A DNA stretch of 64,000 bases. Origin: Microbulbifer agarilyticus S89 (GTDB taxonomy: Bacteria > Pseudomonadota > Gammaproteobacteria > Pseudomonadales > Cellvibrionaceae). The notes under the pieces were generated by a model. It worked only from the letters and a program-made list of their open reading frames with translations. It was not told where the DNA came from and ran no database searches. The stretch spans positions 1 through 64,000 of the forward strand of contig NZ_AFPJ01000007.1 in assembly GCF_000220505.1 (NCBI RefSeq), given 5' to 3'. Below are positions 51,391 to 62,189 of the stretch, one piece after another. The position numbers and the translations under genes are program-made. Each line of letters opens with the position of its first letter. Positions within the stretch are counted from its first letter, which is position 1.

Positions 51391-51401
51391 AAGGACACAC
51401 A

Positions 51402-51455
51402 GTGCGTGGGTCTTTTAATAAGAACATGATGACCGAGGTGGCCATTGAAGGCTGA
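51402..51455 (+). CDS. Possible leader peptide overlapping the ftsK start (17 residues)
   Basis: GTG 51402 has AAGGA (51391-51395) 6 bases upstream and opens a 17-codon frame ([17 protein letters not shown]) that ends at TGA 51453-51455, 11 bases inside ftsK in another frame. It could couple translation into ftsK. At this length it may well be chance. Confidence 0.2.
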   Translation: MRGSFNKNMMTEVAIEG

Positions 51456-53769
51456 GAGTGAAACAGATTCCGGGGCGGCCATTCCCGAATCCCTAATTGC
51501 CCGTATTGTCCGCGAAGGCGCCCTGATTGGACTCCTCGCCGGTGCCTTGCTGGTCGGCATCAGCCTACTCAGTTACAGCGCTCAGGACCCGGGCTGGTCG
51601 CATACCGGCACTGGTGGCGATATCCAAAACGCCATTGGCCCAACCGGTGCCTGGCTGGCGGACGTCTGCCTGTCCCTGCTGGGCTGGATGGCGTATCTGT
51701 TCCCGATACTGATCGGCTGGCGCGCCTATCGCATCTTGCGCGACAAGAACGCGCGCTTCCACGGGCCACTATTCGCCCTGCGCGTCGCGGGCCTGCTGGT
51801 GCTGCTGGTCGCCGGCGCTGCCATATCTACCCTGTGCTTCAGCGAGGCCGAGCAACCGATGCCGTTCTCGAACGGCGGTATCATTGGTGCCGCGGTCTCT
51901 ACATTTATGGAAACCGGCCTTGGCTACGTGGGCGCAACCATCCTGCTGCTGGCCCTGTTTGCCATTGGCGTGACGGTGTTTACCGGCATGTCCTGGCTGC
52001 AACTGCTGGAAGACATCGGCCGCAGTGTACTGTTCGTCCTCAGCTGGATCGGCACCCGTCTGGCGCGGGCGCGCAAAGCGCGTGAAGAGCAACGTGTCGC
52101 GCGCGAAGCGATTGTCGTGCGCAAGGCTGCCGTCGAAGAAGAGAAGCAGCGCACCGCCAAGCGCCAGGCCCCCAAGATTGCCGCCGTCGCACCGCCACCC
52201 AAGCAGAGCCCGCGCGCGGCCAAGGAAAAACAGGGCGAGCTGTTTAAAGGCCCCGTCACCGGTTCGTTACCCGCACTCTCCCTGCTGGACCCGGCAGAAA
52301 CCAACAAGAAGGCGGGGTTCAGCCGCGAGGCACTCGAGGCACTTTCCCGACTACTCGAGCTCAAGCTCAAAGACTTTGGGGTCGTCGCAGAGGTCGTTTC
52401 GGTATTGCCGGGCCCCGTTGTGACCCGCTTTGAAATTCAGCCGGCGCCCGGTGTAAAAGTCAGCCGCATTACCAATCTGGCCAAGGACCTTGCGCGCTCA
52501 CTGGCGGTCATCAGTGTGCGTGTGGTGGAAGTGATCCCCGGCAAATCCGTCGTCGGTATCGAGATTCCCAATGAAAATCGCCAGATGGTGCGCCTGACAG
52601 AAGTACTCGGCGCAGAGGTGTACGAAAAATCCAGCTCGGCGCTGACCCTGGCGCTGGGACACGATATCGCCGGCCAACCGGTGGTCGCAGACCTCGCCAA
52701 GATGCCGCACCTGCTGGTTGCCGGTACCACAGGTTCCGGTAAATCCGTCGGCATCAACGTCATGCTGCTCAGCCTGCTGTACAAGTCCACTCCGGATGAA
52801 GTACGTCTTATCCTGGTAGACCCGAAAATGCTGGAGCTCTCGGTGTACGAGGGGATTCCACACCTGCTGACCCCGGTGATCACCGACATGAATGACGCCG
52901 CCAACGGCTTGCGCTGGTGCGTCGGCGAAATGGAACGCCGCTACAAGCTGATGGCTGCCATGGGCGTGCGTAACCTGGCGGGGTTCAACCGCAAGGTGAA
53001 AGAGGCCATCGCCAATGGTGAGCCGCTGGTAGACCCGATCTGGCAGCCCGACCCCATGTCCAGTGTGCCCGAAGCAGAACAGACCGCGCCGCACCTCAAG
53101 CCATTGCCGGCCATCGTGGTGGTGATCGACGAATTCGCCGACATGATGATGATTGTGGGCAAGAAGGTGGAACAGCTGATCGCACGGATCGCACAGAAAG
53201 CGCGTGCCGCGGGCATCCACCTGTTGCTTGCCACCCAGCGGCCGTCCGTGGATGTCATCACCGGCCTGATCAAGGCCAACGTGCCCACCCGTATGGCCTT
53301 CCAGGTCTCCTCCAAAGTCGACTCGCGCACCATTTTGGACCAGGGGGGTGCGGAACAGCTACTCGGCCACGGTGACATGTTATACCTGCCGCCGGGTACC
53401 GCAGTGCCCATAAGGGTGCACGGGGCCTTTGTTGATGACCATGAGGTGCACCAAGTTGTGGCAGACTGGTCACGCCGCGGCGAACCGGAATACATCGATG
53501 GCATTGTCGATGACTCCAACAACAGCATTCCTGTACCCGGTATGACGACGGAGGGGGGCGAGGACGACCCCGAGACCGACGCCCTGTACGATGAAGCGGT
53601 TGCTTTTGTGACCAAATCCCGAAAGGCCTCCATTTCCTCGGTACAGCGGCAACTGCGCATCGGCTACAATCGCGCGGCGCGCATGATTGAGGCCATGGAG
53701 GCCGCCGGAGTGGTATCGGCACAACAGGCGAACGGCAACCGCGAAGTTCTGGCACCACCACCCGCGTAA
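51445..53769 (+). CDS. ftsK: DNA translocase FtsK
   Basis: A 774-residue division-septum DNA pump that aligns chromosome termini for XerCD recombination. The N-terminal part has four to five membrane helices (about residues 20-190). A comparatively short basic and Ala/Pro linker leads into the alpha/beta motor, with Walker [17 protein letters not shown] and Walker [15 protein letters not shown]. The C-terminal gamma winged helix ([19 protein letters not shown]) reads KOPS sequences. The start is TTG 51445, with GAGG 6 bases upstream and an in-frame stop just before. The short linker is typical of Pseudomonas-like FtsK rather than the 1329-residue E. coli protein. Confidence 0.96.
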   Translation: MKAESETDSGAAIPESLIARIVREGALIGLLAGALLVGISLLSYSAQDPGWSHTGTGGDIQNAIGPTGAWLADVCLSLLGWMAYLFPILIGWRAYRILRDKNARFHGPLFALRVAGLLVLLVAGAAISTLCFSEAEQPMPFSNGGIIGAAVSTFMETGLGYVGATILLLALFAIGVTVFTGMSWLQLLEDIGRSVLFVLSWIGTRLARARKAREEQRVAREAIVVRKAAVEEEKQRTAKRQAPKIAAVAPPPKQSPRAAKEKQGELFKGPVTGSLPALSLLDPAETNKKAGFSREALEALSRLLELKLKDFGVVAEVVSVLPGPVVTRFEIQPAPGVKVSRITNLAKDLARSLAVISVRVVEVIPGKSVVGIEIPNENRQMVRLTEVLGAEVYEKSSSALTLALGHDIAGQPVVADLAKMPHLLVAGTTGSGKSVGINVMLLSLLYKSTPDEVRLILVDPKMLELSVYEGIPHLLTPVITDMNDAANGLRWCVGEMERRYKLMAAMGVRNLAGFNRKVKEAIANGEPLVDPIWQPDPMSSVPEAEQTAPHLKPLPAIVVVIDEFADMMMIVGKKVEQLIARIAQKARAAGIHLLLATQRPSVDVITGLIKANVPTRMAFQVSSKVDSRTILDQGGAEQLLGHGDMLYLPPGTAVPIRVHGAFVDDHEVHQVVADWSRRGEPEYIDGIVDDSNNSIPVPGMTTEGGEDDPETDALYDEAVAFVTKSRKASISSVQRQLRIGYNRAARMIEAMEAAGVVSAQQANGNREVLAPPPA

Positions 53770-53869
53770 CAGGGTTTATCCTCCCGGTTCAGGACTGGTT
53801 CACGTGCCAGAGACTAGGCTTTAGGGACAGATTCGCAAATTGGAACGCAGCTACTTCGGGAGCCCATCT

Positions 53870-54487
53870 ATGAAACGTACACTGAGCGCCTTGTTGATCG
53901 CACTGGGCTTTGCCTTTGGCAGCAACGCATCAATCGCTGATGCGAGTGATGAACTGAGCCGGTTGCTACAGCCCCTGGGCGCCATCTCCGGCAATTTTCG
54001 GCAGACACTGAAAGACCAGAAGGGCAAAACCCTGCAAAAAAGCAGCGGCAACTTCTCGGTGCAGCGCCCTGGGCGCCTGCGCTGGCAAACCGGTGAGCCG
54101 TTCCCGCAGCTGCTGGTTACCAACAACAAAAAGCTGTGGCTGTACGATCCCGACCTGGAACAGGTGACCATTCGCCCAGTGGACAAGCGCATGAAGGAAA
54201 CCCCCGCGCTGTTGCTCGGTGGCAAGGTCGAGGAGATCCGCGGATCATTTAACGTGCAAAACAAAAAGGGGGCTTATTACCTGACACCGAAGCGTGCCGG
54301 TGCCCCCTTCAAGTCTATGGTGATCCGCTTCGACAAGAGGGGCCTGCCCTCCGCGATGACCGTGCGCGATGGCATGGGGCAAACCACCGATATCAAGTTC
54401 AACGGTTTGCAAGCCAACCCCTCGCTGTCCTCAAGCATTTTCAACTTCAAGCCACCAAAGGGCACCGACATTATCCGCGATGAATGA
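53870..54487 (+). CDS. lolA: Outer-membrane lipoprotein carrier protein LolA
   Basis: A 205-residue periplasmic chaperone that ferries lipoproteins from LolCDE to LolB. The signal peptide runs to about residue 25 (LLIALGFAFGSNASIADA) without a lipobox. The mature part contains GNFRQTLKDQKGKTLQKSSG and RPGRLRWQTGEPFPQLLVTN, which are LolA markers. The start is ATG 53870, with GGGAG 8 bases upstream. The stop overlaps rarA by 8 bases, so translation is coupled, in the conserved ftsK-lolA-rarA order. Confidence 0.95.
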   Translation: MKRTLSALLIALGFAFGSNASIADASDELSRLLQPLGAISGNFRQTLKDQKGKTLQKSSGNFSVQRPGRLRWQTGEPFPQLLVTNNKKLWLYDPDLEQVTIRPVDKRMKETPALLLGGKVEEIRGSFNVQNKKGAYYLTPKRAGAPFKSMVIRFDKRGLPSAMTVRDGMGQTTDIKFNGLQANPSLSSSIFNFKPPKGTDIIRDE

Positions 54488-55829
54488 CTTATTCCGGTCG
54501 CCGCGCCGGCATCAGCCTCTGGCCGCCCGCATGCGGCCTACCACCCTGGCCCACTATGTGGGCCAGTCGCATTTATTGGGGCAGGGGAAACCCTTGCGCG
54601 AGGCTGTTGAGCGCGGTCAGCTGCACTCCATGGTCCTGTGGGGCCCACCCGGCGTCGGCAAAACGACCTTCGCCCGCCTGCTCGCGCAAGAGTGCGACGC
54701 GCGCTTCGCGACCCTTTCGGCCGTATTGGCCGGGGTTAAGGAGATCCGCCAGGCGGTTGCCGAGGCCGAGCAGCATGCAGCGCAGAGTGGCCGCGGTACC
54801 ATCCTGTTTGTGGATGAGGTGCACCGCTTCAACAAATCGCAACAGGACGCATTCCTGCCTTACGTGGAAGAGGGCACCGTCACCTTTGTGGGTGCCACCA
54901 CGGAAAATCCCGCGTTTGAACTCAACAACGCACTCTTGTCACGGTGCCGGGTGTACCTGCTGCGCAGCCTCAGCCAACAGGAGCTTGCTGGCCTGTTGCG
55001 ACGCGCATTGGCAGAAGACGAAGAGCTGCAGCAGCGCAATATTGCGATTAGTGATGCGGTGCTCGACAAGATCACCCTGAGTGCCGATGGCGATGCGCGC
55101 AGCGCATTAAACCTGCTGGAAATTGCCTGCGATCTATCGCGCGAAGAAGACGGCAAACAGGTCATCGACGAAGAGGTGCTGGCCGAGGTGCTCACGGCAG
55201 ACGTGCGGCGCTTTGATAAGGGTGGCGACTTCTTCTACGACCAGATCTCGGCCCTGCACAAGGCGGTACGCGGTTCCGACCCGGACGCCGCGCTGTACTG
55301 GTTTGCACGCATGATCGACGGAGGCTGTGACCCCTTGTACGTGGCACGGCGGGCCGTACGCATGGCCAGCGAAGACATTGGCAATGCAGATCCGCGCGCA
55401 CTGGAAATTGCGCTCAACGCATGGGACGTGCAAGAGCGGCTGGGAAGCCCGGAAGGGGAACTGGCCATCGCCCAGGCCATCGTCTACCTGGCCATCGCCG
55501 CCAAGAGCAATGCCGTCTACAGCGCGTACAAGCGTGTGCTGGCGGACATTCGCCGCGAGCCGAGTCACGAAGTGCCGGTCCACCTGCGCAACGCCCCCAC
55601 CAAGCTGGCCAAGGAAATGGCCCACGGCGCAGACTACCGCTATGCCCACGACGAACCAGACGGCTTCGCTGCAGGGGAAAACTATTTCCCGGAAGCCATT
55701 ACCGGGCGTCGCTACTATGAGCCGGTCCCGCGGGGCATGGAGCTCAAAATCCAGGAAAAGCTGCAGAAACTGCGCGCGCTCAACCAAAAAAGCCCGCGTC
55801 AACGATACCCACAGCCGGAAAAGCGTTAA
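54480..55829 (+). CDS. rarA: Replication-associated recombination protein RarA
   Basis: A 449-residue AAA+ ATPase of the clamp-loader type that acts at stalled forks. The Walker A is [16 protein letters not shown], Walker [22 protein letters not shown], and sensor [14 protein letters not shown]. The C-terminal tetramerisation part includes [22 protein letters not shown]. It starts at ATG 54480, inside the end of lolA (ATGAATGA), giving 449 residues against 447 in E. coli. Confidence 0.97.
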   Translation: MNDLFRSPRRHQPLAARMRPTTLAHYVGQSHLLGQGKPLREAVERGQLHSMVLWGPPGVGKTTFARLLAQECDARFATLSAVLAGVKEIRQAVAEAEQHAAQSGRGTILFVDEVHRFNKSQQDAFLPYVEEGTVTFVGATTENPAFELNNALLSRCRVYLLRSLSQQELAGLLRRALAEDEELQQRNIAISDAVLDKITLSADGDARSALNLLEIACDLSREEDGKQVIDEEVLAEVLTADVRRFDKGGDFFYDQISALHKAVRGSDPDAALYWFARMIDGGCDPLYVARRAVRMASEDIGNADPRALEIALNAWDVQERLGSPEGELAIAQAIVYLAIAAKSNAVYSAYKRVLADIRREPSHEVPVHLRNAPTKLAKEMAHGADYRYAHDEPDGFAAGENYFPEAITGRRYYEPVPRGMELKIQEKLQKLRALNQKSPRQRYPQPEKR

Positions 55830-55921
55830 AATCCGCCGCCGACTGCCATCGCCGCAGGAGCGACCGGGAACACGGGTACAGGGTGTAACAGGACAGCCCA
55901 GCAACAAGGATTGATATAACC

Positions 55922-56296
55922 ATGCAGTGGATAGCAATTGCTCTAGGCGGCGCAGTGGGCGCCATATTGCGCCACCTTGTGGGCGTTTGGGCCTTCCCGG
56001 TGTTCGAGCACCGCTTCCCGCTGGGCACTCTGATTGTCAACGTGGTTGGCTCCCTGCTGATCGGCATTGCCTACGTTTTAATCATCGAGCGCGGCATGCT
56101 TGGACACGAGTGGCGGCTGCTGATCATGACCGGGCTATTTGGTGCCCTCACAACCTTCTCGACCTTCTCGCTGGAAACTGTGCTGTTGTGGCACAATGGC
56201 CAGCCTTTAACGGCGCTGGCCTATGTCGTGGTCAGCCTTCTGGTGTGCCTCGCTGCAACCGCAGCGGCGATCACACTGGGAATGAAATATCTGTAA
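55922..56296 (+). CDS. crcB: Fluoride efflux channel CrcB/Fluc
   Basis: A 124-residue membrane protein with four helices that, as an antiparallel dimer, lets fluoride out of the cell. Family segments are GGAVGAILRHLVG at the N terminus, GTLIVNVVGSLLIG (helix 2 with the conserved Asn) and GLFGALTTFSTFSLE (helix 3 break with the phenylalanines). AAGGA lies 10 bases before ATG 55922. I looked in the 92-base gap upstream for a fluoride riboswitch core and did not see one; expression is probably from the rarA-serS transcript. Confidence 0.95.
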   Translation: MQWIAIALGGAVGAILRHLVGVWAFPVFEHRFPLGTLIVNVVGSLLIGIAYVLIIERGMLGHEWRLLIMTGLFGALTTFSTFSLETVLLWHNGQPLTALAYVVVSLLVCLAATAAAITLGMKYL

Positions 56297-57589
<1,293 letters not shown>

Positions 57590-57607
57590 GCAGTATGGAT
57601 AAAGACC

Positions 57608-58987
57608 TTGCGTTACCTGCCTCTCGCTTTTGATTTGAAAAACCGCCCCTGTCTCATTGTCGGGGGCGGCGCCATTGCCACGCGCAAAGCGCGGTTACTC
57701 AGTAAAGCGGAGACACGCCTGCTCGTGGTGGCTCCGGACATCACCGATGAGCTACGGCAGCTGGTCCTGGCCAGTAGCGGCGAGTACATCGTCGGCACGT
57801 ACCGCGAGGAACTGCTCAACCACGCCGAGATGGTGGTCGCAGCCACCGCCGATGCCGAGGTAAATGCGCAGGTATCACGTGATGCCCGCGCACGCCGCCT
57901 GCCAGTGAATGTCGTCGACTCGCCCGAGCACTGCACCTTTACCTTCCCCTCTATCGTCGAGCGCGGCCCACTTGCGATCGGTATTTCCAGTGGCGGGTCC
58001 GCGCCCGTGCTTACGCGCATGCTACGCGCGCAGATTGAAACCCTGTTGTCACCGGGGCTCGGGCTCCTGGCCGAGCTTGCTGGCCGCCTGCGCGACAATG
58101 TGAAAGCCGCGCTACCAGAGCCGCAACGCAAAGATTTCTGGCACTGGGTGTTTAATGGGCCCGTCGTGGGGCAGATCGAGCGCGGCCACAAGGCAGAAGC
58201 GGAACAGACGATCCTCGAAGAACTACAGCACTGGGAAGCAAAACCCGCGCCGAGCGGCGAGGTCTACCTGGTTGGAGGCGGGCCCGGCGACCCGGATCTC
58301 CTTACTTTCCGCGCCCTGCGCTTGATGCAACAGGCCGACGTTGTGCTATACGACCGACTGGTCTCCACCGAAGTACTGGAATTGGTGCGGCGGGATGCCG
58401 AACGCATCTACGTGGGCAAGATGAAACAGTTTCACTCGGTGCCCCAAGACGATATCAACCAGCTGCTTGTCGATCTGGCAAAAGAGGGCAAAAAGGTCCT
58501 GCGACTCAAAGGTGGAGACCCCTTCGTGTTCGGGCGCGGCGGCGAAGAAATCGACAAACTTGCAGAAGCAGGGGTGCCGTTTCAGGTTGTGCCGGGCATT
58601 ACCGCCGCCATTGGCTGCTCCGCCTATTCGGGCATTCCGCTGACACATCGGGACCATGCCCAGTCCGTGCGCTTTATTACCGGCCATTTGAAGCAGGGCG
58701 ACCTGGTATTGCCCTGGGATGAGCTGATCGCCAAAAGCCAAACCCTGGTGTTTTACATGGGCCTGACCGGCCTACCAACCATCTCGGAGAAACTCATCGC
58801 GCACGGGATGGCCGCAGACACGCCCGCGGCACTGGTGGAAAAGGGCACCACCCGGGACCAACGCGTCATTGTAGGCACCATTGGCACGCTGCCCCAGCTG
58901 GCGGTGGAGCACGAGGTTGGCGCGCCCGCGCTCACCATCATCGGTGGCGTGGTGACTTTGCGGGAAAGCCTTGGCTGGTACCAGTAA
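57608..58987 (+). CDS. cysG: Siroheme synthase CysG
   Basis: A 459-residue trifunctional protein that methylates uroporphyrinogen III, oxidises precorrin-2 and inserts iron, making siroheme for sulfite/nitrite reductases. The N-terminal dehydrogenase-ferrochelatase part has [15 protein letters not shown] and the central [13 protein letters not shown], with the serine phosphorylated in Salmonella. The C-terminal methyltransferase has [17 protein letters not shown] and [13 protein letters not shown]. The start is TTG 57608, 18 bases after serS. It supports sulfate assimilation controlled by CysB. Confidence 0.97.
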   Translation: MRYLPLAFDLKNRPCLIVGGGAIATRKARLLSKAETRLLVVAPDITDELRQLVLASSGEYIVGTYREELLNHAEMVVAATADAEVNAQVSRDARARRLPVNVVDSPEHCTFTFPSIVERGPLAIGISSGGSAPVLTRMLRAQIETLLSPGLGLLAELAGRLRDNVKAALPEPQRKDFWHWVFNGPVVGQIERGHKAEAEQTILEELQHWEAKPAPSGEVYLVGGGPGDPDLLTFRALRLMQQADVVLYDRLVSTEVLELVRRDAERIYVGKMKQFHSVPQDDINQLLVDLAKEGKKVLRLKGGDPFVFGRGGEEIDKLAEAGVPFQVVPGITAAIGCSAYSGIPLTHRDHAQSVRFITGHLKQGDLVLPWDELIAKSQTLVFYMGLTGLPTISEKLIAHGMAADTPAALVEKGTTRDQRVIVGTIGTLPQLAVEHEVGAPALTIIGGVVTLRESLGWYQ

Positions 58988-59076
58988 TCGAAGGGCGCCT
59001 GGTAAACACTGGTTGAGCACTGGGTAACCGCCGGAGAGAAACTGAAAAAGCCGCGGGGCATGCGAGGCATCCACTC

Positions 59077-59100
59077 CACCACCCACGCCACCACCCACCA
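59077..59100 (-). repeat. Short G-rich tandem repeat (possible two-tetrad G-quadruplex)
   Basis: On the plus strand the 12-mer CCACCACCCA(C/C)(G/C) occurs twice in tandem. The minus strand therefore carries GGTGGTGGGTGG followed by CGTGGGTGGTGG, with enough GG runs for a small quadruplex. It lies between cysG and the small membrane-protein gene. Confidence 0.35.
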
Positions 59101-59101
59101 A

Positions 59102-59133
59102 CAAACGTCTATCTATACTCAAAGAGACGTTTG
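59102..59133 (+). promoter_or_regulatory. Inverted repeat around a possible -10 element
   Basis: Nine-base arms CAAACGTCT (59102-59110) and AGACGTTTG (59125-59133) flank ATCTATACTCAAAG, which contains TATACT. The structure lies 14 bases before the start codon of the small membrane-protein gene, so it may be an operator or a hairpin in its leader. Confidence 0.45.
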
Positions 59134-59147
59134 CCAATGGTGGTTCT

Positions 59148-59411
59148 ATGTTGTGGATGCTGCTGCGTTTTTATTGCACTCTTCTGGTGCGAAGCTTTTT
59201 ACCCAGGGAGAGCGAAATTGCCCTGCCTGACGAAAGCGACAGCCACCTGCGGCGCTATTCCCGTTCCTATCAGATCAAGCGCAACTGGGTGAAAAACATC
59301 TGGATTGGCGCATCATTACTGATGATCTGCTTCCCGCTACTACCTTTTGTGCTTGGGCTGAGCCTGTTTACATCCTTCCTTTCGTTCGCAATTCTCGACG
59401 AGACGGCCTAG
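59148..59411 (+). CDS. Small membrane protein, unknown function (87 residues)
   Basis: I do not recognise a family. The protein begins with a hydrophobic stretch (MLWMLLRFYCTLLVRSFL), has a polar middle (DESDSHLRRYSRSYQIKRNW) and a second long hydrophobic segment (residues 50-78, IWIGASLLMICFPLLPFVLG then SLFTSFLSF), consistent with two membrane helices. ATG 59148 has only a weak GGTGG upstream. A terminator follows at 59435. Whether it belongs to the cysG transcript or has its own promoter at the inverted repeat is open. Confidence 0.65.
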   Translation: MLWMLLRFYCTLLVRSFLPRESEIALPDESDSHLRRYSRSYQIKRNWVKNIWIGASLLMICFPLLPFVLGLSLFTSFLSFAILDETA

Positions 59412-59434
59412 CGAAGAGGCGCCCACCAATAAAT

Positions 59435-59463
59435 AACCCCGCGGTGAAAAGCACTGCGGGGTT
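59435..59463. terminator. Terminator between the small membrane protein and the acylase gene
   Basis: Arms AACCCCGCGGTG (59435-59446) and CACTGCGGGGTT (59452-59463), with one G-T pair, enclose AAAAG. A short T-tract follows on the plus strand, and a T-rich run follows on the minus strand, so it may serve both converging genes. Confidence 0.8.
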
Positions 59464-59475
59464 TTGTCGATGCGA

Positions 59476-61848
59476 TTACTGCAAGGTGAGCGTGTAGACC
59501 GCCGATTTTTCCGTAAAGCCAGAGGGGTTTCCTTCCACCCAATCCCGATGGCCATTGCCGAAGAAAGGTGACAGCGGGTGTGCGCTTTGGCCGGTTGCCA
59601 TATGAAAAATACCGCGCTCCTCGTGCCCCGGAGCGACAACCAAACGTTCCGACGCGCCCTTGGTGGAGGACTGGAAGCGCGGCATATGCGAGTCTCCCGG
59701 CAGCGGATCTTCCGGCATTGCCGTAAACCAATTAACCGCCGGCACTGCGCGCCCCAGCGGATGTCGTATTATTGCGGTGTTCTGTACGCCCCAGGTCTGC
59801 TCCGCCAGTGGCAAGCCATCTTCGGCCATTTTCTCCAGTGCCGAATCCAGCGCAGCGAACTTTAGCGCGCGCCAGCTTGGGTACTCCGGGTTGAGAAGAT
59901 GCGCAGGTTCGTTCGCAAGCATCTCCCATGCTGGGTATTCCATCTGCCGGTTGACACGATTGAACTCAAACCCCTCATCGAAACGGCGCATAAAGGTCAG
60001 CACCGGCGCGGTCGTCAGATCGATAAACCGCAAACGAAAGTTGCGCACGATGCGATAACCTACGGAGTCGGCACTGGCACGGGCACCCCAGTTTTCCACC
60101 TGCGCAAGCACTTCCGCATAATCCGGCTCAGATGCCAATAGCGATGCAAGATGTTCCTGCCAGCGCGCCAGGAATATCGCGCGATCGTCCAGCTGAAGAT
60201 CCAGCAAATCCTGCTCGGTAAATGTGTCTTTGGCAAAAAGGCCATCGCGAATTTGCTGCTGGCGCGCCCCCAGCGCGTAGCCGCCATCACCCATTACGCG
60301 AAGAAATTCACCATCCATGGTGCGCGAGTTCGCGGTCCAAATACGATGCGAAGGGGGGTTATAGACTTGCGGCTGCTCATCCAGTGACAGGTAACCGTCC
60401 CAATAGGCACTCCCATCCGCCCAGCTTACCGAGCGGCTGCCATCCAGACCCACGCGGCGGGGGATAGGCCCCGCCACCGTCCAGCCGATGTTGCCCGCAC
60501 TATCACCCAGAACAAAGTTCTGATGTGGGATACCAAGCTCCGGCGCAATGTCCATCGCACCACGGGTGGTACCAATCGTTTCCATCTCCAGCAGATTCAT
60601 ATTGGCCCCCCGCACATCGTGCGCCACCCAGCGATAGGCGAGCGGCTTGCCATTATGGTCTTCACCAATGACTGGGCCCCAGATGGTTTTCTGCACCTGC
60701 AGGGCTTCATCTGGTTTGCCTTTCACCGCAATCGCTTCGCTCTCGACGATAAACTCTTGCCAGCCATCGGGTGTGCGGTACTGGCGCTTATCAGCCGATA
60801 GCTCGAGCGGGATCAGGTCGCCCCAGTCGGCCGTGGTATTGGTAAAGCCCCACGCGACTTTACCGTTACTGCCCGCCACCAGAATCGGGCCACCGGGGAG
60901 GGTGGCACCGCGCATTGCAAAGTCGGTACCGGGAATATTCCAACCGGCGCGATACCAGATATTGGGTACCGTAATCGACAGGTGCATATCATCGGCAACA
61001 ATGGCCGCACCGTGTTCGGTAAGTGCGCCACCCACTACCCAGTTGTTACTGCCGAAGATCATGTCTTCACTTTCCATGGCTGAATAAACCATGGGTTCAT
61101 CATTTTCGATCAGCGCGGCAATATCGGTTTTTGGAAGTGCGAGGGGAGGGCGCGGATCGCCAATCAGGGGCGCATCCCAGACACCGCCGTCGGGAACAAA
61201 GAAGCCATACAGGTCGCCCGGCAGTAATTCGGCGAGTGCGTTATCACGCAACTCAAATTTGCCCGTGTGGCTCTGCAGCGTCATATACATACTGAAAATC
61301 GCCAGCAAACTGTCGGCGGGTGACCAGTCGCGTGGCTGCTGCCGCAGCAGGGTATATTCCCAAGGCGCAGCGCCCAGTTCGGCCAACCCGAAATTTACGC
61401 CCGCAGTGTACTGAGCCAGTATTTCTTTTTGTTGTGCCGGCATTGCCGCAACATTCCGCTCTGCGCGCGTGCGAAACTGATGCAGACGAATTTCCTTATC
61501 GTGATCCAGCGCTGCCGCGCCCACCAGCTCTGACAGTTCACCGGCAGAGTTGCGGCGCAGCAGATCCATCTGGAAAAAACGCTCTTGCGCATGCAGGAAG
61601 CCAAGCGCAAATGCCGAGTCCGCGCGATCTTCTGCCCGGATAAACGGAATACCCTGTGCGTCGCGCTGAATGCTCACCGGCGCAGAGAGTGCGCCGGTCT
61701 GCAGGCTTCCCTCCAATACCGGCAGACTTTGTCGCAGCCAGAGCCACGTTGCCGCCGCGAGCAATATCAGCAGGGCTGCCAGGGCAATTACGCCGCGGGT
61801 CAGGTGTCGAATCAGGCGCCGCTGGGGGCGGGGATTTGAGTGCGTCAT
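59476..61848 (-). CDS. Penicillin acylase family protein (Ntn-hydrolase)
   Basis: A 790-residue periplasmic amidase precursor. One hydrophobic segment (about residues 19-37) exports or anchors it. The alpha part has RDAQGIPFIRAEDRADSAFALGFLHAQERFFQMD, and autocleavage should occur before Ser267 in FGSNNWVVGG, exposing the N-terminal nucleophile of the beta chain. The beta part contains GSNGKVAWGFTNTTADWGDL and ends with the usual FGNGHRDWVEG. Family members cleave penicillins, N-acyl homoserine lactones, or pyoverdine/siderophore acyl chains. The start is ATG 61848; the upstream extension has no support. It is divergent from a TonB receptor, so release of an acyl group from an imported ligand is one possibility. 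Confidence 0.9.
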   Translation of the reverse strand: MTHSNPRPQRRLIRHLTRGVIALAALLILLAAATWLWLRQSLPVLEGSLQTGALSAPVSIQRDAQGIPFIRAEDRADSAFALGFLHAQERFFQMDLLRRNSAGELSELVGAAALDHDKEIRLHQFRTRAERNVAAMPAQQKEILAQYTAGVNFGLAELGAAPWEYTLLRQQPRDWSPADSLLAIFSMYMTLQSHTGKFELRDNALAELLPGDLYGFFVPDGGVWDAPLIGDPRPPLALPKTDIAALIENDEPMVYSAMESEDMIFGSNNWVVGGALTEHGAAIVADDMHLSITVPNIWYRAGWNIPGTDFAMRGATLPGGPILVAGSNGKVAWGFTNTTADWGDLIPLELSADKRQYRTPDGWQEFIVESEAIAVKGKPDEALQVQKTIWGPVIGEDHNGKPLAYRWVAHDVRGANMNLLEMETIGTTRGAMDIAPELGIPHQNFVLGDSAGNIGWTVAGPIPRRVGLDGSRSVSWADGSAYWDGYLSLDEQPQVYNPPSHRIWTANSRTMDGEFLRVMGDGGYALGARQQQIRDGLFAKDTFTEQDLLDLQLDDRAIFLARWQEHLASLLASEPDYAEVLAQVENWGARASADSVGYRIVRNFRLRFIDLTTAPVLTFMRRFDEGFEFNRVNRQMEYPAWEMLANEPAHLLNPEYPSWRALKFAALDSALEKMAEDGLPLAEQTWGVQNTAIIRHPLGRAVPAVNWFTAMPEDPLPGDSHMPRFQSSTKGASERLVVAPGHEERGIFHMATGQSAHPLSPFFGNGHRDWVEGNPSGFTEKSAVYTLTLQ

Positions 61849-62189
61849 CACAGGGTCTCTCGGGATCAACTTAAAATTGTTATTTTGGGACATCAGGCCA
61901 AATATGGTAAAACCGTACCAGTCACTTGGAGCCATCGCCATTGTCGCGTAGATGATCGAATTACGGTACCAGTATCGTAAGTGCAGTCACAAGTTCGGCT
62001 ATTTTGAAGAATAATCCGCCACTTTGGCGCACCAGTTCACATTTTTCTGCCAAAATACTGACCGGTCACAAGAAAAAGGTCATCACAACCTTTTATTAGG
62101 ACCGAGGTCCACGTAAGATGGCCCAACATAACTATCAATAACAACCATTTTCCATCACGCTTTACCAATAACTAAAACGCGAGGACGCG
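61849..62189. promoter_or_regulatory. Divergent control region of the acylase and TonB receptor
   Basis: These 341 bases carry the promoters of both genes. ACCGTACCAGT (61912-61922) and ACGGTACCAGT (61963-61973) are near-identical 11-mers 51 bases apart. The perfect palindrome at 62059-62068 is listed separately. A 20-codon frame at 61951 lacks a ribosome-binding site and is not called. Confidence 0.5.
62059..62068. promoter_or_regulatory. Candidate TetR-type operator upstream of the second TonB receptor
   Basis: The perfect 10-base palindrome TGACCGGTCA lies 122 bases before the receptor start. Its GACCGGTC core equals copy B, and it differs at two positions from copy A, at the first TonB receptor 56 kb away, where a TetR gene is adjacent. 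Confidence 0.45.

Noticed and set aside
55830-55921. Fluoride riboswitch before crcB
   Set aside because: The short gap lacks the conserved pseudoknot core expected for the crcB motif.
61951-62013. 20-codon frame upstream of the second TonB receptor
   Set aside because: No ribosome-binding site and too short to distinguish from chance.
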